Assembly (NCBI GenBank): GCA_964482435.1
Contig: CAYZXL010000101.1
Coordinates: 1-11,658, forward strand
DNA: 11,658 nt
Source: CAYZXL01 sp964482435
Lineage (GTDB): Bacteria > Auribacterota > JABMQX01
Reading direction: 5' to 3'
The translations under genes were made by a program, and so were the position numbers. The notes under the pieces are model-generated. The model had not been told where the DNA came from. It ran no database searches and saw only the letters and a program-made list of their open reading frames with translations. Shown here piece after piece: positions 6,526 through 11,658 of this stretch (position 1 is its first letter; each line of letters begins with the position of its first letter).

Positions 6526-6928
6526 TAGCTCTGCAATAACTGCCTGCCTCGTGGGATTCGTCCGACCTGTCCATGTTCCCGCGACAAGAAGCTCGCGCAC
6601 AGAGGACGTTACCATCCTTGTTGGCGACTCGGGAGAGCCTTTCGCCGCGCGGACTCAAGTTCCTCGCAGGTAAAACCACCTCGCTCACGATACGCTCCCT
6701 CACACCACTCGCCCCTCGCCACGGAGCCAGAATCTGTGCTGACAGCTTGCACGGCAAATGAGCTGATTCTCTTCGGGGAGGAACGCCGGAGATTTGGGAA
6801 AAGCGGTTTGCTGACCAAACACAAAAGAAGCCGTGGATGGCCGACCGGACACAGCAGGAGCATAACCCTACGGACTGTCGGAGGCGAAGCCCGCTTTCCG
6901 TAAGCAATTCCGGGAAGAATTCTACCGT
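6526..6928. other. ~400-bp gene-free stretch
   Basis: No supported reading frame, RNA gene or terminator hairpin was found between the DNRLRE fragment and the promoter at 6929. Short open frames exist on both strands but lack ribosome sites and family-like sequence. An 11-base string GGCGAAGCCCG near 6885 also occurs inside repeat copy B, too short to call a further copy. Confidence 0.5.
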
Positions 6929-6957
6929 TTGACAGGCAGGTCGTTGTGTCGTATGAT
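6929..6957 (+). promoter_or_regulatory. Near-consensus sigma-70 promoter for the membrane protein
   Basis: TTGACA (6929-6934), a 17-bp spacer and TATGAT (6952-6957): perfect -35 and 5 of 6 at -10. The predicted start near 6964 leaves a ~68-base leader before the ATG at 7032. It implies that the membrane protein gene is transcribed independently of the damaged gene before it. Confidence 0.75.
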
Positions 6958-7031
6958 TTTGAGCTTGTTGGCAAGCGAAGGGCGAAAGGATATATTCGGG
7001 CCTTCAGAAAGCCAATCACCGGAGAGACGAC

Positions 7032-7877
7032 ATGGCCAAAACCACTTTTCGACGCTCTATTTTCTGGAGGTTGGTCTTTTTTGGGTTGCCGATAGCAGCT
7101 TTCTGTTTGATGTTCTTCGAGGTGAGCGAGTGGAATAAACCGGCGTGGGGGCCAGTGGCTCTCCAGGAGGAGGAGTTGGGGACCGCATACCGGGGTTCGA
7201 CGGTTTTTCTCGGTGCGATAGCAGCTATAGCGTATATAGGGCTTGCCGTGAGGCTCTCGGAGAAGCTTCTAATCACGGATACCTTCATCCGCCGCAGGCG
7301 TCTTTTTGCCAACCGAACACTGCACTGGGACGATGTGATTGAGTACAGGGATTTTCGCAACTACATTCATTTGGTCCCGGCGGAGGAGTCGCTGGGGATA
7401 TACATAGATTATTACATGACCTTCGGCAGAGCTAAGGAGCTTTCGCGGTTGATAAGCCGAAAGTGCCGGGAGGTTGACGCCAATATGATGATTAGCAGGC
7501 GGCGAAGGCGTCTCGTGCCGTGCGACATGGGGGTTGGGCCGACGATCGCGTTCATGGTGGGGTCGGGGCTGCTCCTGTTCTTCCTCCGGCACAGGATTGT
7601 TCTTCTCGGGATTCTGTCCGGAATTGTCTTGAGCCTCGTCATCGCATGGTTCTGGCTCGTAACACGGCGCCGCCCCGACCGGTGGAGGTCCGGCGGGTTC
7701 ATTTACGTAACGCTATTCCTGCTCTTCCTCATTCTTCCTCCCGCGTATTTTGCGCAGAGCGTCAGCACGCAGGGAATTAAGGCCGTGGGGATTCTCGGCC
7801 TCCTGTATCTGGTTGGCCTCCTCGCTGGCAGCGGCGTCATGGCCGCCCTCCTCCCCGGCCGGAAGATAAGGTCGTGA
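7032..7877 (+). CDS. Polytopic membrane protein with a PH-like cytoplasmic insert
   Basis: The 281-residue product has about six membrane segments (roughly 10-29, 57-73, 169-186, 189-210, 222-242 and 250-274). Between segments 2 and 3 is a soluble stretch (~76-165) resembling a bacterial PH-like domain: LLITDTFIRRRRLFANRTLHWDDVIEY has the strand-turn-strand and 'W-D-D-V' pattern of that fold, followed by YIDYYMTFGRAKELSRLISRKC. An Arg-rich run (156-160) ends the insert, so under the positive-inside rule the insert is likely cytoplasmic. The function is unknown; PH-like proteins often organise membrane complexes. The start is supported by GGAGAG at 7021-7026, 5 bp upstream, and by a strong promoter. 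It converges on the lipoprotein gene with only ~37 bp between the stops and no obvious terminator there. Confidence 0.75.
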   Translation: MAKTTFRRSIFWRLVFFGLPIAAFCLMFFEVSEWNKPAWGPVALQEEELGTAYRGSTVFLGAIAAIAYIGLAVRLSEKLLITDTFIRRRRLFANRTLHWDDVIEYRDFRNYIHLVPAEESLGIYIDYYMTFGRAKELSRLISRKCREVDANMMISRRRRRLVPCDMGVGPTIAFMVGSGLLLFFLRHRIVLLGILSGIVLSLVIAWFWLVTRRRPDRWRSGGFIYVTLFLLFLILPPAYFAQSVSTQGIKAVGILGLLYLVGLLAGSGVMAALLPGRKIRS

Positions 7878-7914
7878 CCGGATTGGTCCTTCGCAACCGG
7901 AGTACGGGAAGTGA

Positions 7915-8382
7915 TTAGCGTGTGTGCTCGCGAGCCTCTGTCACCCTGAAAAGTGGGTGGGTGGGGCGGGGGTCTATGAGGAGGAGGTCGCCGGGGAGGA
8001 TGGTGAGGGTGGCGGCCTGGGGATCGGTGTCGTAGCCGCTGAAGACTGTTTCGTCCGGGCCAATTCCCCGCACGAGGAAGTAGAATCTGGGCTTTTGGCC
8101 TTCGGCCCCGGCTACCTCGGCGATGGCCTGTCTAACTGACTGATCTTCGGGGGCCAGCCTTGCCTCGGAAAGCCCCTTGTCACTCCATTCGAGGAAATAT
8201 TGTCTTTTCTGAACGAGGGCTTCGTATGTCGTCCGCTCGAACCAGAGGACGGACTGTTTGTGGGTGGCTCTGCGGCTGAAGACAAGGTGAAGCATCTCGA
8301 GGTCCGGCTTGTGGGGGAACCCGGTGCAACCAGAAAAGAGAAATAACCCTGCGAGAACTTCAGTAGCCGATAAAAGCTTCAA
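7915..8382 (-). CDS. Small lipoprotein of unknown function, under riboswitch control
   Basis: The 155-residue product starts at a TTG (8382-8380) with AAGGAA 8 bp upstream (8396-8391); a second in-frame TTG at 8412 would add ten residues that do not look like a signal peptide. Residues 1-18 (MKLLSATEVLAGLFLFSG) form a lipoprotein signal with the lipobox F-S-G and Cys19, so the mature protein should be lipid-anchored. The rest is soluble: an Arg/Lys/Trp-rich part (LWFERTTYEALVQKRQYFLEW), a helical middle (~80-100) and a beta-rich C-terminus (RFYFLVRGIGPDE, ATLTILPGDLLLIDP). No family is recognised. It lies directly behind a c-di-GMP riboswitch and intrinsic terminator, so its amount should track c-di-GMP, which usually governs surface attachment, matrix, pili or secretion. 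That link is inference. Confidence 0.75.
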   Translation of the reverse strand: MKLLSATEVLAGLFLFSGCTGFPHKPDLEMLHLVFSRRATHKQSVLWFERTTYEALVQKRQYFLEWSDKGLSEARLAPEDQSVRQAIAEVAGAEGQKPRFYFLVRGIGPDETVFSGYDTDPQAATLTILPGDLLLIDPRPTHPLFRVTEAREHTR

Positions 8383-8390
8383 GTCGTGCG

Positions 8391-8396
8391 TTCCTT
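8391..8396 (-). promoter_or_regulatory. Ribosome binding site choosing the TTG start at 8382
   Basis: AAGGAA on the minus strand lies 8 bp before TTG 8382. No comparable site precedes the in-frame TTG at 8412, and the shorter form starts with a compact lipoprotein signal. Confidence 0.55.
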
Positions 8397-8454
8397 GACG
8401 AAGGATTGGCAATCAGGGCACGAGTCTGGTGCGACGACGGCCTGTTGAGAACAT

Positions 8455-8488
8455 AAAAAAGGGCCACCCATCGGGGCATGGGTGGCCC
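8455..8488 (-). terminator. Intrinsic terminator following the c-di-GMP aptamer
   Basis: On the minus strand an 11-bp perfect stem GGGCCACCCAT / ATGGGTGGCCC (8488-8478 with 8471-8461) encloses a 6-base loop and is followed at once by TTTTTT (8460-8455). It lies about 11 bases after the riboswitch and 73 bases before the lipoprotein start codon. That is the standard position for a riboswitch expression platform that decides whether transcription continues. The U-run is present only in the leftward direction. Confidence 0.9.
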
Positions 8489-8495
8489 TAGCTCC

Positions 8496-8579
8496 TAGTA
8501 GGCAGCCCGACTATCACGGCGAACCGTGATTCGTGGCTTTGCGCCCCTGCCTCACAGCAGGGTAGCCTTTTTCTACTAT
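8496..8579 (-). promoter_or_regulatory. Class I cyclic-di-GMP riboswitch (GEMM-I)
   Basis: The minus strand shows the GEMM-I architecture. P1 pairs UAGUA and GGC (8578-8565) with GCC and UACUA (8503-8496). The first hairpin is CCCUGC (8562-8557) with GCAGGG (8550-8545), capped by a U-G pair and a GUGA tetraloop of the GNRA type. The conserved linker GCAAAGCC follows (8542-8535). The second hairpin is AUCACGG / CCGUGAU (8530-8513) with a UUCG loop, then AGUCGGGCUGCC closes the aptamer. By alignment with the V. cholerae Vc2 aptamer, G20 (8567), A47 (8540) and C92 (8502) are all kept, which fits c-di-GMP rather than the A20-type 3',3'-cGAMP variants. Only the 'CAAACC' stretch is shortened, to CUACC. 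It precedes a terminator and the lipoprotein gene; whether ligand turns expression on or off cannot be told from the pairing alone. Confidence 0.85.
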
Positions 8580-8637
8580 GCGCGTTGCCGTTTGAACGAG
8601 GTAACGGGGATCTTTTGTTGGAATGCGGCAACAGTGA

Positions 8638-8660
8638 TGTCAAATACATGTTGCGTGCCA
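8638..8660 (-). promoter_or_regulatory. Possible promoter elements ahead of the riboswitch
   Basis: The minus strand carries TGGCACG (8660-8654), a perfect -24 box, followed after 4 bp by ATGT in place of TTGC, so the invariant -12 GC is GT. A perfect TTGACA overlaps downstream (8643-8638) but has no good -10 box at 16-18 bp. Either could drive the riboswitch transcript, which starts no later than ~8580. Both are incomplete, so this is a weak call. Confidence 0.25.
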
Positions 8661-8768
8661 AGTGGGAGGACGGTCTCGCGACCATCGTAACCTGCGCTGA
8701 GGCAACCCATTACGTCCCGGGCGCCGGGCCCGGCCCCAGAGCCTCGAAGGGCTCGTCCAAGCATTCTG

Positions 8769-10079
8769 TCAAGAAAACTTGACGGAGTTATCAGGAATGA
8801 TAACGCACCCCCACCACTCGCGATGCAACCGCGGGGGATGGTGCAAGATGGCGAAGCCGAAGAAGACTTGCTGCCTGTCGAGAAACGGGGCGAGTTCGCT
8901 CGGGCCCCCCTTTTTCTCATCGGGCTCCAACGATTGTCCCTTCTGCGGCGAGTCTCCGGCATCCTTCCGGCTTTCGCCGCGATAAACCTCGATGTTGGGG
9001 TAGCGCACCGACCACAAGAACCACGCTCCGAAGGAGTAGTGTATCGGTTTGCCGTTTTGGTCGGTCAAGTACGGAGGGCCAGGCTGGGGGTTCTGAATGG
9101 TGATGTTCAAGCCAGCGAAGGCGTCCTGAACGCTCCCCGGAAGCTGGAAGAGGACTGAAAGAGGGTATGCCTTTGCTCTCCCGTCGGCTTCGAGGGCGAT
9201 AACTGGCATGCTCCAGCGAAACGGGCTGTCTTTTGGCTGCCACCCTTCCACGGGGAGCGGCAGGTCTGTCATGCGGTAGTAGGCGTCGTAGAGGTTGCGG
9301 GCATACCTGGCTCGGAACGGGGTATCGGTTGAGAGAGTCGAAGAAGCGGGGTAGCGCTGTTTCCATGCCGCCCAGGAAAGCAGTAGAAAAGGCCGTTCCG
9401 GGAGGAATCTGCCGTTGAGGCTCCCGGCGAGGCTTCTCGCTTCTGGCGGCCACCAGACGCTAAAAGTCTCTTTGTCGTAAAGCAAAAGCCCGCCCTTGTG
9501 GATCAGGCCGAGGTTGGCGAGGGTCAGAACGAGCTGCGAGCCGTCAGCTTGCTCGATTCTTCGGTCAAAGACCTTGGGGGTCATGCTCAGTGGGTCCCAG
9601 ACAACCGCGACTTCTTTCCCGGCGCAGACGTCGTTCAAGACGATGTGATAGTTGAGCATCCTGAGGGGGTAGGCCCTGTTTTCTCCTTCTACGCTGATTC
9701 CGAGGATGGTGTCCTCGTCAGGGAGGGAGGCTTCCCCGGCAGGTATGAAACGAAGCTCGCTCAGCTCCGGGAAGGTGTCGGGGTTGAGCTTGACGTGGAG
9801 AACCTGCCGCAAATCCACAGAGGAGTGCGTCACGTCCAAATCCTTATTCAGGAGGGGTGCCCTCAGGTAAGTTTTACCATCGCTGGCGTAGGTCTCGGCG
9901 GGGGATGTTTCGGGCGGACGCATTTCTTCCTCGTCGTGGTGGTGATGTCCGAATCTTTCGAATTGCTCGGGGTGGCGCAGCCAGTCTGTCATTTGCAGAA
10001 TGATGACCAAAGCCAAGACGAGGAGGATGATCCCCGCGACACCATAGCAGGCAATTATGATTTTCGTTCGTTTGAGCAT
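8769..10079 (-). CDS. Membrane-anchored DUF3179 protein
   Basis: The 436-residue product begins at ATG 10079, fixed by GGAGGT 7 bp upstream. An N-terminal anchor (residues 6-30, KIIIACYGVAGIILLVLALVIIL) is followed by a His/acid-rich stretch GHHHHDEEE (44-52), a possible metal-binding linker, then a large exported domain. The DUF3179 signature is clear: ISVEGENRAYPLRMLNYHIVLND with AGKEVAVVWDPLS (129-165), LLYDKETFSVWWP, and a second similar unit VIALEADGRAKAYPLSVL (293-310) followed by FAGLNITIQ. GAWFLWSVRYPNIEVY (351-366) matches the usual family end. The remaining ~70 residues, including a Lys/Glu-rich linker and ILHHPPRLHREWWG, are an unusual extension. DUF3179 has no established biochemical role. 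The gene lies 182 bp downstream of the HAD gene in the same direction, and the riboswitch unit begins ~190 bp after its stop. Confidence 0.88.
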   Translation of the reverse strand: MLKRTKIIIACYGVAGIILLVLALVIILQMTDWLRHPEQFERFGHHHHDEEEMRPPETSPAETYASDGKTYLRAPLLNKDLDVTHSSVDLRQVLHVKLNPDTFPELSELRFIPAGEASLPDEDTILGISVEGENRAYPLRMLNYHIVLNDVCAGKEVAVVWDPLSMTPKVFDRRIEQADGSQLVLTLANLGLIHKGGLLLYDKETFSVWWPPEARSLAGSLNGRFLPERPFLLLSWAAWKQRYPASSTLSTDTPFRARYARNLYDAYYRMTDLPLPVEGWQPKDSPFRWSMPVIALEADGRAKAYPLSVLFQLPGSVQDAFAGLNITIQNPQPGPPYLTDQNGKPIHYSFGAWFLWSVRYPNIEVYRGESRKDAGDSPQKGQSLEPDEKKGGPSELAPFLDRQQVFFGFAILHHPPRLHREWWGCVIIPDNSVKFS

Positions 10080-10086
10080 GCTTCTG

Positions 10087-10092
10087 ACCTCC
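10087..10092 (-). promoter_or_regulatory. Ribosome binding site of the DUF3179 gene
   Basis: GGAGGT lies 7 bp before ATG 10079, and the protein from that ATG opens with two basic residues and the membrane anchor. This decides against the 22-residue upstream extension of the same frame. Confidence 0.75.
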
Positions 10093-10261
10093 GGCGACCA
10101 TGCGCCCAAAGGGGAAACCTCGAGCGACCGAGACTCCCCGCTCAAATACTTTCTTTACCATTGAAACGAGACAGAATCAACTGGATTTTCGTCCGCAGGA
10201 GTTGGGGATGTTCTCCGGCCGCGAAAAGCGCCGGGGGCAATTCGGAGCGAAGCCAGGACCA

Positions 10262-10963
10262 TCACGGTAAACCGAGGACGGCGGGCACTGAGGTCAAGTC
10301 CTTGACAACATGGTCGGGCTTGATCTCCCGTTCCGGAAGGTCGCCGGGATTATACCACACGGTGGTCATGCCGATGGAGGCGGCGCCTGCAATGTCGTCC
10401 CCTAAATTGTCGCCAACCATCGCGGATTCGCGCGGCTTCGCCCGAAGAAGGCCGAGAATCGCGAGGAAGATAAGCTCGTTCGGCTTTCGATAGCCGACAT
10501 CCGAGGAGCATACGACTGCGTCGAAGAGGTCGAGAATTCCGAGCCTTTGCAGGCCGAGGCGGACGGACTTCCGGGAAAGGATAGTGTTGGAAAGAAGTCC
10601 GAGCTTGACGTCCTTGCTGCGGAGTTGGCGGAGGCATTCGGCGGCTCCGTGTTCAAGGACCGGCTCGTACTGACGAAGCCAGCACTCGAAAGCGAGTTCG
10701 TCGAGGTCGCGGTCCCAGCGAATTTCGAGGCATGCCTGCATGAGATTGAGGTACTGCGTCAAGGGAAAGTCCAGGCCGCTGCGTTCCCTTCGCTCGAGCA
10801 TATCGGGAAAGACTCTTTCGTCGAAATCCCTCAACTGGCTCTCGCGTAAAGCGTTGGGCGGCGTTGCCTGAGAAAGAAGGAATCGCTGTCCCTCCTCCGG
10901 ACGGAAAGCTGATTCGCGGATGAGTGTGCTCCCAAAATCGAAAATGACGCTTGAGACTGACAT
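10262..10963 (-). CDS. HAD-superfamily hydrolase (phosphatase/dehalogenase-like)
   Basis: The 233-residue product has all four HAD motifs in order. Motif I is FDFGSTL with the nucleophile Asp9; the usual second Asp (general acid/base) is Gly11. Motif II is LLSNT with Ser125. Motif III is GYRKPN with Lys160. Motif IV is GDNLGDD with Asp185, Asp189 and Asp190. A helical cap (~17-95) sits between motifs I and II, placing it in HAD subfamily I (C1 cap). It is a cytosolic, Mg-dependent enzyme probably acting on a small phosphorylated or halogenated metabolite. The D-to-G change in motif I occurs in some HAD groups and may alter phosphatase chemistry, so the substrate is unassigned. The ATG at 10963 lacks a close ribosome site (AGGAG lies 15 bp upstream). 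It is the first gene of the leftward group with the DUF3179 gene. Confidence 0.88.
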   Translation of the reverse strand: MSVSSVIFDFGSTLIRESAFRPEEGQRFLLSQATPPNALRESQLRDFDERVFPDMLERRERSGLDFPLTQYLNLMQACLEIRWDRDLDELAFECWLRQYEPVLEHGAAECLRQLRSKDVKLGLLSNTILSRKSVRLGLQRLGILDLFDAVVCSSDVGYRKPNELIFLAILGLLRAKPRESAMVGDNLGDDIAGAASIGMTTVWYNPGDLPEREIKPDHVVKDLTSVPAVLGLP

Positions 10964-11031
10964 TTGGCTTTTTTGTTCTCCTCAATGAAGCTCGGCCATC
11001 TCGGCCCTTCGGGGTCCGTGTTTGAGCCTAA

Positions 11032-11089
11032 CGTGAGGCCTCATTATCCTACACGGAATGGGCTTGCCTTACAACCGGGTTGCCTCACG
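11032..11089. repeat. 8-bp perfect inverted repeat around the candidate HAD promoter
   Basis: CGTGAGGC (11032-11039) and GCCTCACG (11082-11089) are exact reverse complements 42 bases apart, and the candidate -35/-10 boxes lie between them. The pair could be paired operator half-sites or a hairpin in the leader; at this length chance is possible. Confidence 0.35.
11046..11074 (-). promoter_or_regulatory. Weak sigma-70 promoter candidate for the HAD/DUF3179 genes
   Basis: On the minus strand TTGTAA (11074-11069), 17 bp, then TAGGAT (11051-11046), each 4 of 6 to consensus. It is correctly placed ~80 bases upstream of the HAD start codon, but the match is only moderate. Confidence 0.3.
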
Positions 11090-11404
11090 AGAGGCAGGAC
11101 AATGAGCGACAGGTGGCTGCGAAGAGGGCAATGATGCGTAGTCCGGGCAAACATCAGCGAAGGAGAGGGGCGGGCTTGACATTCGGCCCGAACCGGTCTT
11201 GGGGTCAAGCAAAGAAAACCAGGGCTTCCGGAGGCTTGCGGGCTTTATCGTGGCGCCGGATGACGCCGAACCCGGGGCTGCGGTTCTCCTGGGAGCCCGT
11301 GGTTGGCAGTTGCCTCGCTCTCGGCGCGAAGATTGACAGCTAAGTACACGATTTCGGAAACACGGTGACGTATCCGAGACACCGCCAGAGGCGAGAAGAT
11401 TCTT

Positions 11405-11563
11405 GACAGGATTTACAGGATGGACTGGATTTGAAAGAAAGGCAGGAAGCCACGGACGATCCACCTCTCCACCCGCATAATGTGCTGCCATGACCGAACC
11501 CCATAAAGCTGAAAAGCGCACAAACAGGATTCACAGAATCCTGTTTATCCTGTTCATCCTGTC
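11405..11563. repeat. MITE-like element with ends made of 9-bp units
   Basis: The left end has three 9-bp units, GACAGGATT, TACAGGATG and GACTGGATT (11405-11431). The right end has three inverted units, AATCCTGTT, TATCCTGTT and CATCCTGTC (11537-11563). The ~105 bases between encode nothing recognisable. The 'acaggatttacaggat / atcctgtttatcctgt' design is a known type of dispersed intergenic repeat in diverse bacteria; no transposase is present. Confidence 0.7.
11522..11546. repeat. Perfect 11-bp hairpin at the right end of the element
   Basis: AAACAGGATTC (11522-11532) and GAATCCTGTTT (11536-11546) are exact reverse complements around a 3-base ACA loop. It overlaps the right-end 9-bp units. 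Only three T residues follow the stem, so it is not a convincing terminator. Confidence 0.65.
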
Positions 11564-11586
11564 GGCAAAAATACGTAATCGAATTT

Positions 11587-11658
11587 ATGAATCGGGGGAC
11601 TACGGTGAGTCGTCTGCCTCCTCGTAAGAGGTATCGTCCTCTGATCCGGGGACTGCTA
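11587..11658 (+). CDS. Possible start of a gene running off the right edge
   Basis: From ATG 11587 the frame is open to the end of the window (24 codons) and begins MNRGTTVSRLPPRKRYRPLI, a basic N-terminus that could precede a signal or membrane segment. No ribosome site precedes that ATG; an in-frame GTG at 11605 has GGGGGA several bases upstream and may be the true start. The piece is too short to identify. Confidence 0.25.
   Translation, partial: MNRGTTVSRLPPRKRYRPLIRGLL

Larger units (their letters stand above)
10964..11400. other. ~440-bp gene-poor stretch upstream of the HAD gene
   Basis: No convincing gene is seen. It contains a candidate leftward promoter (11046-11074), the inverted repeat CGTGAGGC / GCCTCACG (11032-11089), and a second 7-bp inverted repeat GCTTGAC (11174-11180) / GTCAAGC (11204-11210). 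Short open frames on both strands lack ribosome sites and recognisable sequence. Confidence 0.5.

Noticed and set aside
6010..6907. Overlapping 201- and 215-codon minus-strand frames
   Set aside because: Opposite the DNRLRE fragment and an intergenic stretch; Arg/Cys/Ser-rich, no start signals, no family character.
9498..10493. 331-codon open frame on the plus strand opposite the DUF3179 and HAD genes
   Set aside because: It is antisense to two well-supported genes, spans the gap between them, and has no family-like sequence or ribosome site. It is a codon-bias shadow.
11522..11546. Intrinsic terminator
   Set aside because: The stem is perfect, but only three T follow and it coincides with the end units of a repeat element; no gene ends just before it.
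1..11658. CRISPR arrays, tRNA or rRNA genes
   Set aside because: No regularly spaced direct repeats and no tRNA T-loop/acceptor or rRNA signature were found. The 9-bp units at 11405-11563 have no spacers.

Overview
The window is moderately GC-rich bacterial DNA. It holds five apparently intact chromosomal genes, several damaged secreted-protein genes, and unusually roomy, repeat-filled intergenic DNA. Three traits together resemble Verrucomicrobiota/Lentisphaerota-like bacteria or candidate phyla such as Hydrogenedentota or Sumerlaeota: secreted modular beta-sandwich proteins (FN3, TSP3-type Ca-binding repeats, lamin-tail-like, DNRLRE) ending in a common C-terminal module, dispersed 'cgcaaagacgc' and 'acaggatttacaggat' repeats, and a sigma-54 plus c-di-GMP repertoire. 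That placement is an inference from style; no taxonomic marker gene other than rpoN is present.

Left part (1-1746): the first ~115 bases encode, leftward, the N-terminus of an IS1634-like transposase. Its upstream end abuts the truncated last FN3 domain of a secreted protein (312-536), so an insertion sequence appears to have cut that gene. Next is a second FN3/TSP3-repeat protein (739-1746), complete except for one in-frame TAG at codon 80.

Middle (1747-7877): rpoN (sigma-54) has a strong sigma-70 promoter whose spacer also holds a good -24/-12 sigma-54 element. It is bracketed by two direct copies of a ~155-bp hairpin-bearing intergenic repeat. Then comes a signal-peptide protein with a lamin-tail-like domain and a glucose/sorbosone-dehydrogenase-type propeller. 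At about 6066-6079 this gene switches, out of frame, into the tail of an unrelated DNRLRE-domain gene. A polytopic membrane protein with a PH-like insert follows behind a near-consensus promoter.

Right part (7915-11658), mostly leftward: a HAD-family hydrolase, a membrane-anchored DUF3179 protein, then a class I cyclic-di-GMP riboswitch (about 8499-8579) followed at once by an intrinsic terminator and a small lipoprotein gene of unknown function. This riboswitch-terminator-lipoprotein unit is the most informative regulatory element in the window: it predicts that c-di-GMP controls production of an unrecognised lipoprotein. The far right is gene-poor and carries a ~160-bp inverted-repeat element built of 9-bp units, then perhaps the first codons of another gene.

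Three of the secreted-protein loci are broken in three different ways (IS insertion, nonsense codon, illegitimate junction), which suggests decay of a dispensable surface-protein repertoire or, for some of them, sequence/assembly error.
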